This document shows positions 8,561 through 17,943 of a stretch of 64,000 bases of DNA, piece by piece. How positions within the stretch are numbered: position 1 is the first letter of the stretch; the number at the start of each line of letters is the position of its first letter. Location of the stretch: positions 2,666,001 through 2,730,000 of the forward strand of contig OZ241897.1 in the NCBI GenBank assembly GCA_965203535.1, given 5' to 3'. The stretch comes from JAJDTT01 sp022827025 (GTDB lineage: Bacteria > Acidobacteriota > UBA6911 > RPQK01 > JAJDTT01). Position numbers and translations under genes: made by a program. The notes beneath the pieces are model-generated. The model was not told the DNA's origin. It was given only the letters and a program-made list of their open reading frames with translations, and did not search any database.

Positions 8561-10111
8561 TCATCCGAAGGTCTTTTTCCAGAAACTCCGGTCCAGGGAC
8601 CGGTACTGGATGGCCTCCGAGACATGGGAGGTGGTCAGTTCGGATGAACCGTCGAGATCGGCGATGGTGCGAGCCATCTTGAGGATGCGATCGTAGGCTC
8701 GAGCCGAAAATCCCAATCTGGGAAGGGCGTCGTCGAACAGCCGCTTGACCGCGGGGCTCAGGGCGCAGAACCGCTGGATCTCCTCGGCCCCCATCTGAGC
8801 GTTGCAGAAGATCGGCGTCCCCGAGAAACGGTCCCGCTGGACGTCCCGCGCCCGGGCGACCCGCTTGGCGATGGAACGGGACGGCTCTCCCGAAGGCTGG
8901 GACGCCAGGTCGCGGTACGGCACCTCGGGGACCTCGACCTGCAAGTCCATCCGATCCAGAAGGGGTCCCGAAATCCGCGTCAGATAGCGGTGGATCGCGA
9001 TCGGGGAGCAGACGCACTCCCGGTGAAGACTGTTGGCATAGCCGCAGGGACATGGGTTCATGGCGGCCACCAGCATGAAGCGGGAGGGAAAGGTCAAGCT
9101 GCGGGTGGCCCGGCTGATGGTGACTTCTCCGGCCTCGCAGGGTTGGCGAAGCGTTTCCAGCACCCGCCGTTGGAACTCGGGCAGCTCATCCAGAAAGAGG
9201 ACTCCATTGTGGGCCAGGGAGATCTCGCCGGGCCGGGGCGGCGATCCCCCACCCACCAGGCCGGGACCGCTGATGCTGTGGTGGGGAGACCGGAAGGGCC
9301 GCCTCACCAGGATGGAGCGGCCCTTTCCCAGAAATCCGCAAACGCTGTGGACCGCCGTCGTCTCCAGGGATTCGGAGAAGCTCATGGAGGGAAGAATGGA
9401 GGGAATGCGCCGTGCCAGCATGGTCTTGCCGGCGCCGGGCGGGCCCATCAGGAGCAGGTTGTGTCCGCCGCCGCAAGCCACCTCCATGGCCCGCTTGGCC
9501 GCCTGTTGCGCCTTGACGTGAGAGAAATCGGGCAACCGGTAGTCCGATCCCGATTCTTCTGCCTCCGGATCGATCCTGAGAGGCTCCTGGCTCCGGTTGC
9601 CGTTGAGAAGGTCCAGAACCTGGGGCAGACTGGCCGCGCAATAGACGTCGATTTCCCGGACCGCAGCCGCCTCCCGGGCGTTGCCGTCCGGGAGCAGGAG
9701 CCGCTTGAACTTCCGCTTGACGGCTCCCAGGGCCACCGGCAGAGCCCCGCGAATGGAACGCACCTTTCCATCCAGCGACAACTCGCCCAGTATCAGCCAT
9801 TTTCGGAGTTCCCGCTTCTCCAGCTTTCCACCCAGACCGAGGATCCCCAATGCGATGGGCAGGTCGTAGCAACTGCCTTCCTTCTTGAAACCCGCGGGAG
9901 CCAGATTGACGATGAAGGTCCCTTGGCGGGGAAAGGGGAAGCCGCAATTGCAGATGGCGGCTCGCACTCTCTCGCCGCTCTCCTTGACCGCCCTGTCGGG
10001 CAGGCCGACGACGTGGTACCTGAACCGCATGGACTGGGAGAAATTGACCTCCACGTCGACGATCTCGGCCTGGATGCCCAACACGGAGGCACTGTGGACT
10101 TTCAGCATCAT
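8561..10111 (-). CDS. YifB/ComM family Mg-chelatase-like AAA+ ATPase
   Basis: 516 residues from ATG 10111; an ATG immediately follows at 10108. A longer frame to 10240 begins with a low-complexity Arg/Ala/Gly stretch unlike the family. Domains in order: a Lon-substrate-like N-terminal domain (VVGLPDRAVKESGERVRAA, FKKEGSCYDLPIALG), Walker A GPPGAGKT near residue 224, Walker B VLFLDELPEF near 305, a Cys-rich finger (NPCPCGYANSLHRECVC) and a C-terminal four-helix Mg-chelatase region. ComM-like proteins are hexameric helicases promoting branch migration in natural transformation; DprA is often nearby but is not in this window. Confidence 0.93.
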   Translation of the reverse strand: MMLKVHSASVLGIQAEIVDVEVNFSQSMRFRYHVVGLPDRAVKESGERVRAAICNCGFPFPRQGTFIVNLAPAGFKKEGSCYDLPIALGILGLGGKLEKRELRKWLILGELSLDGKVRSIRGALPVALGAVKRKFKRLLLPDGNAREAAAVREIDVYCAASLPQVLDLLNGNRSQEPLRIDPEAEESGSDYRLPDFSHVKAQQAAKRAMEVACGGGHNLLLMGPPGAGKTMLARRIPSILPSMSFSESLETTAVHSVCGFLGKGRSILVRRPFRSPHHSISGPGLVGGGSPPRPGEISLAHNGVLFLDELPEFQRRVLETLRQPCEAGEVTISRATRSLTFPSRFMLVAAMNPCPCGYANSLHRECVCSPIAIHRYLTRISGPLLDRMDLQVEVPEVPYRDLASQPSGEPSRSIAKRVARARDVQRDRFSGTPIFCNAQMGAEEIQRFCALSPAVKRLFDDALPRLGFSARAYDRILKMARTIADLDGSSELTTSHVSEAIQYRSLDRSFWKKTFG

Positions 10112-10395
10112 GGGTCGGTACACCCGCGAATTCGCAGGACCGCCGCCCGCTGCGGCAGATCCTCTCTTCCCCGCCCGCCCGGCGCCGCGCCGAGCTCGCA
10201 TGGTGCGCTTCAACAGCTTGTTAACGTCCTGGGAAGGCAAAATGCGAAGCTGCGGGCCGGTTCCGACGCGCGCTTGGAGCGGATCAGGGGGCCGGAGCCG
10301 ATTGGAGTTGGAAGTTCCGGGGTATACTCTGTGTCTTTCCGAAACGTCCGGAGCAACCCGGCGGGAGCTCCGGACCAGGGACCGGGAGCGAATCC

Positions 10396-11442
10396 ATGAC
10401 GGAGAAGAATGATCGACAGGAGGGACGCTTCCTGCGGGCTTGCCGGCTCCAGGAGGTGGATTGCACTCCCGTCTGGGTGATGCGCCAGGCGGGACGCTAC
10501 CTGCCCGAATACCGGCGGTTGAGGGAGCGTTACACGCTGCTGGAGATCTGCGGAAACCCGGAGTTGGCGGCCGAGGTGACCCTGCAGCCCATCCGGCGTT
10601 TCGATCTGGACGCGGCCATTATTTTCGCGGACATCCTCCTGCCGCTGAAGGGAATGGGCCTGGATTTCCGGTTCGCCGCGGGAGAGGGTCCCGTCATTTC
10701 CCAGCCGGTCAGGAGCCCCGAAGCGGTCCGGGCGCTGCACACCATGGATCCGTGGGAGCACCTGTCCCACGTGATGGAAGCCCTCCGCCTGGTGCGGCGG
10801 GAGTTGGACCCGGGACGGGCCTTGATCGGATTCTGCGGGGCTCCCTTCACTCTCGCCAGCTACATGATCGAAGGGGGCAAGTCCAAGAACTTCCTGGAGA
10901 CCAAGAGGTTCATGTACACCCATCCGGACGCCTGGAAGGAGTTGATGGGAAAGCTGGTGGAGGTGCAGGTCTCCTATCTGAAGGCGCAGGTCGATTCGGG
11001 AGCCCAGGCGGTCCAGCTCTTCGACAGTTGGGTCGGCAGCCTGGGCCGGGCCGACTACCGGGAATATGTCCTTCCCTTTTCCCGGGCCCTGTTTCAGGGG
11101 CTCAAGAGCCGGGGGGTCCCCCTGATCCATTTCGGAACCGGAACCGGAGCTCTCCTGGAGGACATGCAGGAAGCGGGGGGAACGGTGTTGGGTGTCGATT
11201 GGCGCGTCGACCTGGACCAGGTCTGGGACCGTCTGGGTTCGGGTCAGGCCATCCAGGGGAATCTCGACCCGCTTGCCCTGATGGCCCCCCGGCCGATCCT
11301 GAAGCGGAAGGTGCGCGAGGTTCTGGCCCAGGCCCGGGGACGCCGGGGACACATCTTCAACCTGGGTCATGGCGTTTTGCCGCCCACCGACCCGGACGCC
11401 GTCGCGGCCATGGTGGACTGGGTTCGAGAGGAGTCAAAGTGA
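10396..11442 (+). CDS. hemE: Uroporphyrinogen decarboxylase
   Basis: 348 residues, normal length. Converts uroporphyrinogen III to coproporphyrinogen III by removing four acetate carboxyls, in the cytoplasm. The first signature VWVMRQAGRYLPEYR is intact, with the two substrate-binding Arg. IIFADILLPLKGMG carries the catalytic Asp, FCGAPFTLASYMIEG is the second signature, and FNLGHGVLPPTDPD holds the conserved C-terminal His. The start ATG 10396 gives a family-typical N-terminus. The stop overlaps the next GTG by four bases, so transcription probably continues into two exported proteins. Other haem genes are absent here. Confidence 0.97.
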   Translation: MTEKNDRQEGRFLRACRLQEVDCTPVWVMRQAGRYLPEYRRLRERYTLLEICGNPELAAEVTLQPIRRFDLDAAIIFADILLPLKGMGLDFRFAAGEGPVISQPVRSPEAVRALHTMDPWEHLSHVMEALRLVRRELDPGRALIGFCGAPFTLASYMIEGGKSKNFLETKRFMYTHPDAWKELMGKLVEVQVSYLKAQVDSGAQAVQLFDSWVGSLGRADYREYVLPFSRALFQGLKSRGVPLIHFGTGTGALLEDMQEAGGTVLGVDWRVDLDQVWDRLGSGQAIQGNLDPLALMAPRPILKRKVREVLAQARGRRGHIFNLGHGVLPPTDPDAVAAMVDWVREESK

Positions 11443-12080
11443 TCGTTTTCGGCAGGGATTTCATCAAGAAAGGAATGGACGTCCAACAGAGGATCCCGTC
11501 CGGCAGTCGCCGATTGCTTTTCGGATGCACGATCCTGTCCTTGGCTCTGTTCGGCGGAATGGAGGCGGGCGCAGCCGTCCCCGACTGCGAATCGATCCTC
11601 CCCGGCCTGAAAGTCCCCGCCAAGCTCAAGACCCGGGGAAAGCCGAAACGGGGACGTTGGGAGAACGTGGACAAGGTCGTCACGCGGGTGCGGGAGGCCG
11701 TCGAGGACCAGGAGTGTTCGCTGACGCTGGAGCAGTTGTTCCGGGTCCGCCGCCAGGAGATCTTCTTTCCCTTGACCAACAACCTGCTCAGAACGATCCC
11801 GGAGGAATCCCTGCAGGGCGTGTCCGTCTACTCCAGCGACGGCGAGTTGCTGGGAGAGTTTTCCAACATCGTGCCGTATCACCGCAGCGGAGGACTCTAC
11901 GCCGTCAGGGGATACACGCTGCACTATTTCCAATACCAGGATGAGGAGGGCGGCCTCCACTCCAGCGGCACCGATCTACTGTTGGACAACTTTCTGCTAA
12001 AGTGGAGCGAAATCAAGGATCGCGTCGCGATCTCCACTCCGCGCCAGACCGAAGGGGATCTGCAACTCAGACAACGCTGA
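11439..12080 (+). CDS. Exported protein of unknown function, coupled to hemE
   Basis: 213 residues if started at GTG 11439, which overlaps the hemE stop; ATG 11475 is a plausible alternative. A signal peptide is visible (RRLLFGCTILSLALFGGMEA, then GAAVPDC). The mature part is unrecognised: RWENVDKVVTRVREAVEDQE is helical, SVYSSDGELLGEFSNIVPYH looks like beta structure, and the end is polar. No catalytic or metal motif. It ends TGATG with the next gene's start, so hemE and these two genes probably form one operon, though a metabolic link to haem is not evident. Confidence 0.68.
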   Translation: MIVFGRDFIKKGMDVQQRIPSGSRRLLFGCTILSLALFGGMEAGAAVPDCESILPGLKVPAKLKTRGKPKRGRWENVDKVVTRVREAVEDQECSLTLEQLFRVRRQEIFFPLTNNLLRTIPEESLQGVSVYSSDGELLGEFSNIVPYHRSGGLYAVRGYTLHYFQYQDEEGGLHSSGTDLLLDNFLLKWSEIKDRVAISTPRQTEGDLQLRQR

Positions 12081-13114
12081 TGACGAGACCGGTGCATCGA
12101 TTTCCCGGCAATCAGGCAGGCAGGCTTCTCCTGGTCGTGTTCCTGCTCTGCCCCCAGGTTTGGACCGGGACCCTGTCGGGGCAGGACGGCGCATCCGACA
12201 CCTACAGGACCGCGTACGACCGCGGTTACGGGGATGGCCGCCGGGCGGGAGAAAGCGATCGGGCGGCGCGGCATTACTACGACATGGCCAACAAACGGGC
12301 CTACCAACGGTTGGACCCGGGGTTCGATCCGGAGCGGGACGACCCCGAGGTTTATCGAAACGCCTATCGGCGCGGTTTCGAAGCCGGATATGACGAAGGG
12401 TACCATCCTGACCGGCCGCGCTCCCTCCGGCATGACCCGGCCTCGGAACCGGATGGCCCGGAGACCCGGTCTCCGGCCGCGGCGGATTCGGAATCCAAAC
12501 TCCGGGTCCCGGCCGGATCCGAGATTCGCATTCGAATGAAGGAGCCGCTCACCACCAGAACCCACAAGGTCGGGGATACTTTCTCGGCTCGCGTGATTCA
12601 GAACATCGGTGCCGGGAGGGAAAGGGCCATACCCAAGGGTGTCGAGGTGCGGGGTTCCATCTCCCAATTGGTGCGGGCCGGACGGATCCGGGGGCGAGCC
12701 CGGATGAACCTGCACTTCAAGGAACTGCGCTTCAGAGACGGACGAGTGGTCCCCATGGATGCCCAGATGGCTTCCCTGGTGGAGCCGCGCAAGAGCAGCG
12801 TCCCGGACGAAGAAGGCACGCTGGAGGAGCCCGGGGAGAAGGGCCGCGATGCCGGCAAGGTGGGGGCCTCATCCGCCATCGGCGCGCTGATCGGCCTGAT
12901 CGGCGGCGGGAAGGAAGGGGTCGCGGTCGGGGCGGCCGCCGGGGCCGCGGTGGGAGCGGCCGGGATTCTGGTGACCCGGGGGAGGGACATCGTGATTCCG
13001 GCCGGGACTGAAATCGTCATTCGACTGAGCAAGGACCTCGACATCCCCGCGTCGCGCCGGTCCCCTCCCCGTCTCCGCGAGGAACATTTCCCCGCCAACG
13101 ACGGCGCCTTGTAA
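12080..13114 (+). CDS. Exported glycine-zipper protein
   Basis: 344 residues from ATG 12080, overlapping the preceding stop by one base. A signal peptide (RLLLVVFLLCPQVWTG) is followed by a charged region with repeated aromatic-glycine motifs (YDRGYGDGRRAG, YRRGFEAGYDEGY) and a disordered linker. The central domain (VPAGSEIRIRMKEPLTTR, VGDTFSARVIQ) resembles beta-barrel modules of envelope proteins. A glycine-zipper membrane segment follows (VGASSAIGALIGLIGGGKEG, VGAAAGAAVGAAG). Related zipper proteins sit in or near the outer membrane. Function unknown; the layout suggests an envelope structural role. Confidence 0.68.
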   Translation: MTRPVHRFPGNQAGRLLLVVFLLCPQVWTGTLSGQDGASDTYRTAYDRGYGDGRRAGESDRAARHYYDMANKRAYQRLDPGFDPERDDPEVYRNAYRRGFEAGYDEGYHPDRPRSLRHDPASEPDGPETRSPAAADSESKLRVPAGSEIRIRMKEPLTTRTHKVGDTFSARVIQNIGAGRERAIPKGVEVRGSISQLVRAGRIRGRARMNLHFKELRFRDGRVVPMDAQMASLVEPRKSSVPDEEGTLEEPGEKGRDAGKVGASSAIGALIGLIGGGKEGVAVGAAAGAAVGAAGILVTRGRDIVIPAGTEIVIRLSKDLDIPASRRSPPRLREEHFPANDGAL

Positions 13115-13237
13115 GTCCGAAGCATCTACAAGTCCCAAGCAGATTCCAAACTGGAGAGGCGGAAGCACGGGGGCTTTTCGGTCTCGCGAAAACAGCGGGA
13201 CCGATTCCGGGTTGCTCTTATCTCTTTCTGTTGCGGA

Positions 13238-15154
13238 TCAGCCCAGGTGCTCGGCCAGGAAAGCTTGCAACGCCTCCAGGTAGGCTTCGATTGTCCGCGA
13301 CTTCTTCCAACCGTGTCCTTCGCCGGGGAAGCGATGGTAGATATGGGGCACTCCCCGCCCCGCCAGAGCTTCGGCGATCCGGTCCGATTGGCTGGGGGGC
13401 ACGACCTCGTCGTCTTCCCCCTGAAAGAGTGCGACCGGATCCCGGATCGACCCGGCCCGCACCAACGGCGAGCGTTCCCGGTAGAGGGGCTCGTCCCGGG
13501 GCAGCAGGCCTACCAACGAGTCCAGGTAGTGCGCCTCGAACTTGTGCGTCTCCCGGGCCAGGGCGAGAAGATCGGAGACCCCGTAGAGACAGACTCCGGC
13601 TCGAAACAGGCCCGGATAGCGAATCAGGCACAGCAGTACGGTGAGTCCCCCGGCGCTGCCGCCCAAGACGACGAGGCGGTCGGGATCGGCCCGCCCGCTG
13701 GAGACCAGGGTTTCGGCAGCGGACCGGGCATCCTCGACGTCGGCCACTCCCCAGTGACCCTTCAGGGCATCCCGATAAGCGCGGCCGTAACCGGAGCTGC
13801 CCCGGTAGTTGAGGTCCAGCACCGCGAATCCCCGGCTGGTCAGGAATGGGATCTCGAAACGGTATTCGACCAGGGCCTGAGAGGTGGGACCGCCATGGAC
13901 CCGAACGACCGCAGGGGGTGGAGCCGTCCGCCGGCGCGCGGGATTGCGGGGACGGTAGTACAGACCGTGACAGTCCAGGGGTTGCGGACGGGCGACCTCG
14001 GATTTCACTCTCCAGGAAAGGAGACGGGGATGTCCCAGGTAGACGGCTTCCGGCGGATCGGGAGTCACCTCGGACCAGGTCGCGACCGTTCCCTGAGCTG
14101 ACACCGTGAGCACCCGCGGCGGATGCAGCGGGGAGGAGCCGACGAGCGCGATCCGTTCACCTTCCGGGGCCGCCGAGAGCTGGCTCAACGCCGTATAGCG
14201 GGAGAGGCCGCCGCCGACCGGTTGGGATCGTCTTTTCTCCAGGTCCACCCGCACCAGCGCCGCACGGCCCCGGCTCAGCCGAATCGCGAAGATGGCATCA
14301 CCCGACGGGGTCCAGGCGTGGGACCGGAGCCCCTGGATCCAAGCCGGTCCGGCGTACTCGGAAGGCTCCCGCACCAACGCCTGGAGCGATCCGTCCGCCA
14401 GGTCGTAGAGCCAGAGATTGAACCAGCCTTCCCGATCGGAGACGAAGCTGAGGTAGCGGCCGTCCGGGGAAAAAGCAGGTTGGAAGACCGCGACGGAACC
14501 CGCCGGATCGCCGGCCACCCGCACCGGTTCCGGTCCTTCTCCAGCCGCTGTCCCGGAGCCGGCGCCGCCCAGGTAGAGGGCGCTTCCGTCCCACGGCATG
14601 TTGGGGTGGTCCCACGCGACCCAGGCGACCCGGCGGCCGTCCGGGTGCCAGGCCGGCTGCATGTAGAAGTCGCGTCCGGACGCCAATTGAACCGGCCAGC
14701 CGGCGCCGTCGGTCCGGGCCAGACCGAGGCAGTCGACACCCTCGGCGGAATGCACGTAGACCAGCCGGCGCCCGTCCGGAGAGGCGGCAGGCGCCGCCGC
14801 CCGGCCCCACGGCGGGGTCACGGGCACCGATTCCGCGTCCTCCGGTCCGCGGCGAAAGATCCTCCCGCCGGAGACGAAAAAGACCTGGCCGCCGGAAACC
14901 GAAAAGTCGCCGCCGCCGTATCCCACGCGGGCTCGGACGGAACGTTCGGCGACCAGGTCCCGGGGCGGCCCGTCGAGGGATTCGCGAATCACCAGGATCC
15001 CTGTCCCGGAACGGTCTTCCCGCCAGACCAGGCTTCCGGATGCCGTCCATTGGACGTCGCTCGGACGGATCCGCGCAGCCCCCTGGCCGGGCGCCAGAGG
15101 ACTCTCCCAGAGTCCGTTCGAGAACACCTTCATTCGTTCATCCGCGGCCGGCAT
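13238..15154 (-). CDS. S9 family prolyl oligopeptidase / acylaminoacyl-peptidase-like
   Basis: 638 residues. The N-terminal ~370 residues form a beta-propeller with TolB-type blades (AASPDGRRLVYV, PAWHPDGRRVAWV, PAFSPDGRYLSFV), gating access to the active site in this family. The C-terminal alpha/beta hydrolase has the nucleophile in VVLGGSAGGLT, the acid in FQGEDDEVVPPSQ and the His in FPGEGHGWKKS, so the triad is complete. No signal peptide is evident, suggesting cytoplasmic clearance of short peptides or N-acylated peptides. Its start lies next to a hairpin repeat and is divergent from sucC. Confidence 0.9.
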   Translation of the reverse strand: MPAADERMKVFSNGLWESPLAPGQGAARIRPSDVQWTASGSLVWREDRSGTGILVIRESLDGPPRDLVAERSVRARVGYGGGDFSVSGGQVFFVSGGRIFRRGPEDAESVPVTPPWGRAAAPAASPDGRRLVYVHSAEGVDCLGLARTDGAGWPVQLASGRDFYMQPAWHPDGRRVAWVAWDHPNMPWDGSALYLGGAGSGTAAGEGPEPVRVAGDPAGSVAVFQPAFSPDGRYLSFVSDREGWFNLWLYDLADGSLQALVREPSEYAGPAWIQGLRSHAWTPSGDAIFAIRLSRGRAALVRVDLEKRRSQPVGGGLSRYTALSQLSAAPEGERIALVGSSPLHPPRVLTVSAQGTVATWSEVTPDPPEAVYLGHPRLLSWRVKSEVARPQPLDCHGLYYRPRNPARRRTAPPPAVVRVHGGPTSQALVEYRFEIPFLTSRGFAVLDLNYRGSSGYGRAYRDALKGHWGVADVEDARSAAETLVSSGRADPDRLVVLGGSAGGLTVLLCLIRYPGLFRAGVCLYGVSDLLALARETHKFEAHYLDSLVGLLPRDEPLYRERSPLVRAGSIRDPVALFQGEDDEVVPPSQSDRIAEALAGRGVPHIYHRFPGEGHGWKKSRTIEAYLEALQAFLAEHLG

Positions 15155-15161
15155 GAGCCAA

Positions 15162-15190
15162 AGAGGGCACCCTCAAGGGGTACCCCTGCA
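15162..15190. repeat. Short hairpin-type intergenic repeat
   Basis: Reads AGAGGGCACCCTCAAGGGGT then ACCCCTGCA, a diverged copy of the unit at 922, 26752 and 32621. It sits in the 75-bp gap between the divergent S9 peptidase and sucC genes, so it lies in or next to their promoter region. Confidence 0.65.
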
Positions 15191-15229
15191 CGGCAATTCT
15201 CTTGAACTGGGCCCATTGTATGGTGTTTC

Positions 15230-16423
15230 ATGGCGGCGATGAAAATTCACGAGTTCCAGGCCAAGGAGATTCTGGCCCGGTACGGCGTCAGGATTCCCCG
15301 GGGAAAAGTCACCCAGAGCCCTGCCGAAGCCTATGAGATCGCACGGTCCTTGGGAGGCGTCGTAGCGGTCAAGGCTCAGGTCCATGCCGGGGGCCGCGGC
15401 AAGGGGGGAGGCGTCAGGATCGTCCGCTCTCCGGAAGAGGCGGAGCGGCGCACCCGGGAAATGCTGGGGACCCGGCTTGTGACTCCGCAGACCGGCGCGG
15501 AAGGAACCCTGGTGCGTCAGGTCCTGATCGAGGAGGGACTGGATATCCGGCGGGAGTTCTACCTGGGCATGGTCATCGACCGGAGCCGGGAGCGGCCGGT
15601 GCTCATGGCCAGCACCGAAGGGGGCATGGAAATCGAGGAGGTGGCCGAAAAGACACCCGAATTGATCCTGAAGGAGCCGGTGAACCCGGCCTTGGGACTC
15701 CAGGGCTTCCAGGGAAGGAACCTGGCCTACGGCCTCGGTCTGGAGAAGAAAGCCGTGGGCCGGGCCGCCGGGTTCATGAAAGCGCTCTCCGAAACCTTTG
15801 CGGCGACCGACGCCTCACTGGTGGAGATCAACCCGCTGGTCCTGACCGGCGACGGAGATTTCTACGCTCTGGACGCCAAGATGAACTTCGACGACAACGC
15901 CCTCTACCGGCACCCGGAACTGAGGGAGCTGCGCGACTATCACGAAGAGGAACCGCTGGAGATCCTGGCCCACCGGTCCGGCCTGAACTACATCAAGCTG
16001 GACGGGAACGTGGGTTGCATGGTCAACGGCGCCGGGCTGGCCATGGCCACCATGGACATCATCAAGTTGGCCGGCGGCAACCCGGCCAACTTTCTGGACG
16101 TGGGGGGCGGCGCCAGCGTTCAGCAGGTGAAGACGGCATTCGAGATCCTGATTTCCGACCCCGGCGTCCGCTCCGTGCTGATCAACATCTTCGGCGGAAT
16201 CATGCGCTGCGACACTCTGGCCGAAGGCGTGGTCCAGGCCGCGCGGGAGGTGGGTGTCGTCGTTCCGGTGGTGGTGCGGCTGGAGGGCACCAACGTCGAG
16301 CGAGGCCGGGAGATCCTCCGCGACTCTGGTCTGGATTTCGAAGTCGCGTATGGAATGCAGGATGCAGCCGAGAAGGTCTGTCGCCTGGCCGGCGAGGCGG
16401 CCCCATCAACGGAGAATAGTTGA
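15230..16423 (+). CDS. sucC: Succinyl-CoA synthetase (ADP-forming), beta subunit
   Basis: 397 residues, standard length. With SucD it interconverts succinyl-CoA and succinate with ADP/GDP phosphorylation in the TCA cycle. The ATP-grasp N-terminus is clear (MKIHEFQAKEILARYGVRIP, VKAQVHAGGRGKGGGVR), followed by VEINPLVLTGDG, which binds metal and nucleotide, and the C-terminal IFGGIMRCDTLAEG motif. ATG 15230 is used; ATG 15239 (MKIHEF) matches many homologues and is equally possible. The next gene starts immediately after the stop, so the operon continues sucC-sucD-ndk. Confidence 0.97.
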   Translation: MAAMKIHEFQAKEILARYGVRIPRGKVTQSPAEAYEIARSLGGVVAVKAQVHAGGRGKGGGVRIVRSPEEAERRTREMLGTRLVTPQTGAEGTLVRQVLIEEGLDIRREFYLGMVIDRSRERPVLMASTEGGMEIEEVAEKTPELILKEPVNPALGLQGFQGRNLAYGLGLEKKAVGRAAGFMKALSETFAATDASLVEINPLVLTGDGDFYALDAKMNFDDNALYRHPELRELRDYHEEEPLEILAHRSGLNYIKLDGNVGCMVNGAGLAMATMDIIKLAGGNPANFLDVGGGASVQQVKTAFEILISDPGVRSVLINIFGGIMRCDTLAEGVVQAAREVGVVVPVVVRLEGTNVERGREILRDSGLDFEVAYGMQDAAEKVCRLAGEAAPSTENS

Positions 16424-17293
16424 GTGTCCATCTGGGTGGATTCGACAACCCGAGTCGTGGTTCAGGGCATCACGGGCCGTGAGGGCAGCTTTCATGCGGC
16501 CCAGTGCCGCAGCTACGGCACCCAGGTGGTCGCAGGCGTCACTCCCGGCAAGGGAGGCTCCCGGCACGACGGCCTTCCCGTCTACAACACGGTTCGGGAA
16601 GCCGCTGCCAGGGAGGGAGCCAACGCCAGCGTGATCTTCGTGCCGCCCCCCTTTGCGGCCGACGCCATTCTGGAGGCGGCCGACGCCGGTCTGGAACTGG
16701 TGGTCTGCATCACCGAGGGGATCCCGGCGCGGGACATGCTGCAGGTCTGCAGCTTTCTCAGAGGCCGGAACACGCGCCTCATCGGTCCCAACTGTCCCGG
16801 CATCATCTCTCCCGGGAAGTGCAAGATCGGGATCATGCCGGGCCACATCCACCGCCCGGGAAGGGTGGGATGCATTTCCCGGAGCGGCACCCTGACCTAC
16901 GAGGCGGTGGACCAGCTCACCTCCCGGGGCATCGGGCAGAGCACCTGCATCGGGATCGGCGGCGATCCTCTCATCGGGACCGGATTCATCGACGTCCTGG
17001 AAGCCTTCGGAAAAGATCCGGATACGGACGCGGTGGTCCTGATCGGAGAAATCGGCGGCAGCGCGGAAGAAGAGGCGGCGGAGTACATCAGGGATCATTT
17101 CCGGAAGCCGGTGGTCGGTTTCATCGCCGGGCAGACGGCGCCTCCGGGCCGCCGCATGGGCCACGCCGGCGCCATCATCTCCCAGGGCAAGGGGACGGCG
17201 GCGGAAAAGATGGAGACGATGCGCCGGTGCGGCGTTCGGGTGTTGGAGAGTCCGGCCCGGATCGGCGCCGCCATGGAGGAAGCCCTGGGATGA
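16424..17293 (+). CDS. sucD: Succinyl-CoA synthetase, alpha subunit
   Basis: 289 residues from GTG 16424, directly abutting the sucC stop. The CoA-binding Rossmann N-terminus reads VVVQGITGREGSFHAAQC, with VAGVTPGKGG next. The phosphohistidine loop is GHAGAIISQGKGTAAEKM, where the His accepts phosphate from succinyl phosphate. IGPNCPGIISPG and IGIGGDPLIGT are the remaining signatures. Intact and normal length. The stop overlaps the ndk start (ATGA), so translation is likely coupled. Confidence 0.97.
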   Translation: MSIWVDSTTRVVVQGITGREGSFHAAQCRSYGTQVVAGVTPGKGGSRHDGLPVYNTVREAAAREGANASVIFVPPPFAADAILEAADAGLELVVCITEGIPARDMLQVCSFLRGRNTRLIGPNCPGIISPGKCKIGIMPGHIHRPGRVGCISRSGTLTYEAVDQLTSRGIGQSTCIGIGGDPLIGTGFIDVLEAFGKDPDTDAVVLIGEIGGSAEEEAAEYIRDHFRKPVVGFIAGQTAPPGRRMGHAGAIISQGKGTAAEKMETMRRCGVRVLESPARIGAAMEEALG

Positions 17294-17709
17294 ACCAGTC
17301 CACCCTGGGCATCGTCAAGCCGGACGCGGTGAAAGCCGGGTCCCTGGGCGCCATCCTGGAACGGCTCGAGTCAGGCGGTCTGACTGTGGTCGGCCTGAAG
17401 ATGATCCACCTGACCGGGGAGATGGCGCAGGGATTCTACCGGGTGCACCGAAACCGCCCCTTTTTCGACAGCTTGACCGGCTTCATGTCCGAGGGGCCAT
17501 GCGTGGTCATGGTGCTCCAGGGAGAAAACGCCATCGAACGCTGGCGGACCCTGATGGGCGCCACCGACCCGGCTCAGGCCGGCGAGGGAACGATCCGCAA
17601 GGACTTCGGCCAGAACATCGAACGCAACGCCGTCCACGGCTCCGACAGCCCCGAATCGGCGAACTTCGAGATCCCCTACTTCTTCAACGCACTGGAACTC
17701 ACCGGCTAG
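17290..17709 (+). CDS. ndk: Nucleoside diphosphate kinase
   Basis: 139 residues. Transfers the gamma-phosphate from ATP to NDPs through a phosphohistidine. The family start TLGIVKPDAVKAG and the active-site loop NAVHGSDSPESA with the catalytic His are present, as is the FDSLTGFMSEGPCV helix. Overlaps sucD by four bases. The sucCD-ndk arrangement couples succinyl-CoA synthetase NTP output to NTP exchange and is seen in several phyla. Confidence 0.97.
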   Translation: MNQSTLGIVKPDAVKAGSLGAILERLESGGLTVVGLKMIHLTGEMAQGFYRVHRNRPFFDSLTGFMSEGPCVVMVLQGENAIERWRTLMGATDPAQAGEGTIRKDFGQNIERNAVHGSDSPESANFEIPYFFNALELTG

Positions 17710-17715
17710 GACCCC

Positions 17716-17937
17716 ATGTTCCAAGACCTGGGAAAAGTCCTGATCTACCTGGGACTGGCCCTGGCGGCGGCCGGTTTGTTGCTGACCTGGATTCCATCGT
17801 TGAGGCTGGGACGTCTTCCCGGGGATCTGTACATCCGGCGGGAAAACTGGAGCCTGCACTTTCCCGTGGTCACCTGCCTGCTGGTGAGCATTGCCCTGAC
17901 TCTCGTCTACTGGCTGATCCAGTGGTTCCGGCGGTAG
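17716..17937 (+). CDS. DUF2905 small membrane protein
   Basis: 73 residues with two transmembrane helices (VLIYLGLALAAAGLLLTWI and FPVVTCLLVSIALTLVYWLI) and the connecting motif LGRLPGDLYIRREN, which characterises the DUF2905 family. The biochemical function is unknown. It lies 6 bp after ndk and 6 bp before the methyltransferase gene, so it belongs to the same operon. Confidence 0.85.
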   Translation: MFQDLGKVLIYLGLALAAAGLLLTWIPSLRLGRLPGDLYIRRENWSLHFPVVTCLLVSIALTLVYWLIQWFRR

Positions 17938-17943
17938 CCCGCC

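Noticed and set aside
10440..12080. 546-residue open frame across hemE
   Set aside because: Its first ~330 residues are a Gly/Pro/Arg-rich shadow of hemE in another frame; only the part after 11439 is a plausible gene.
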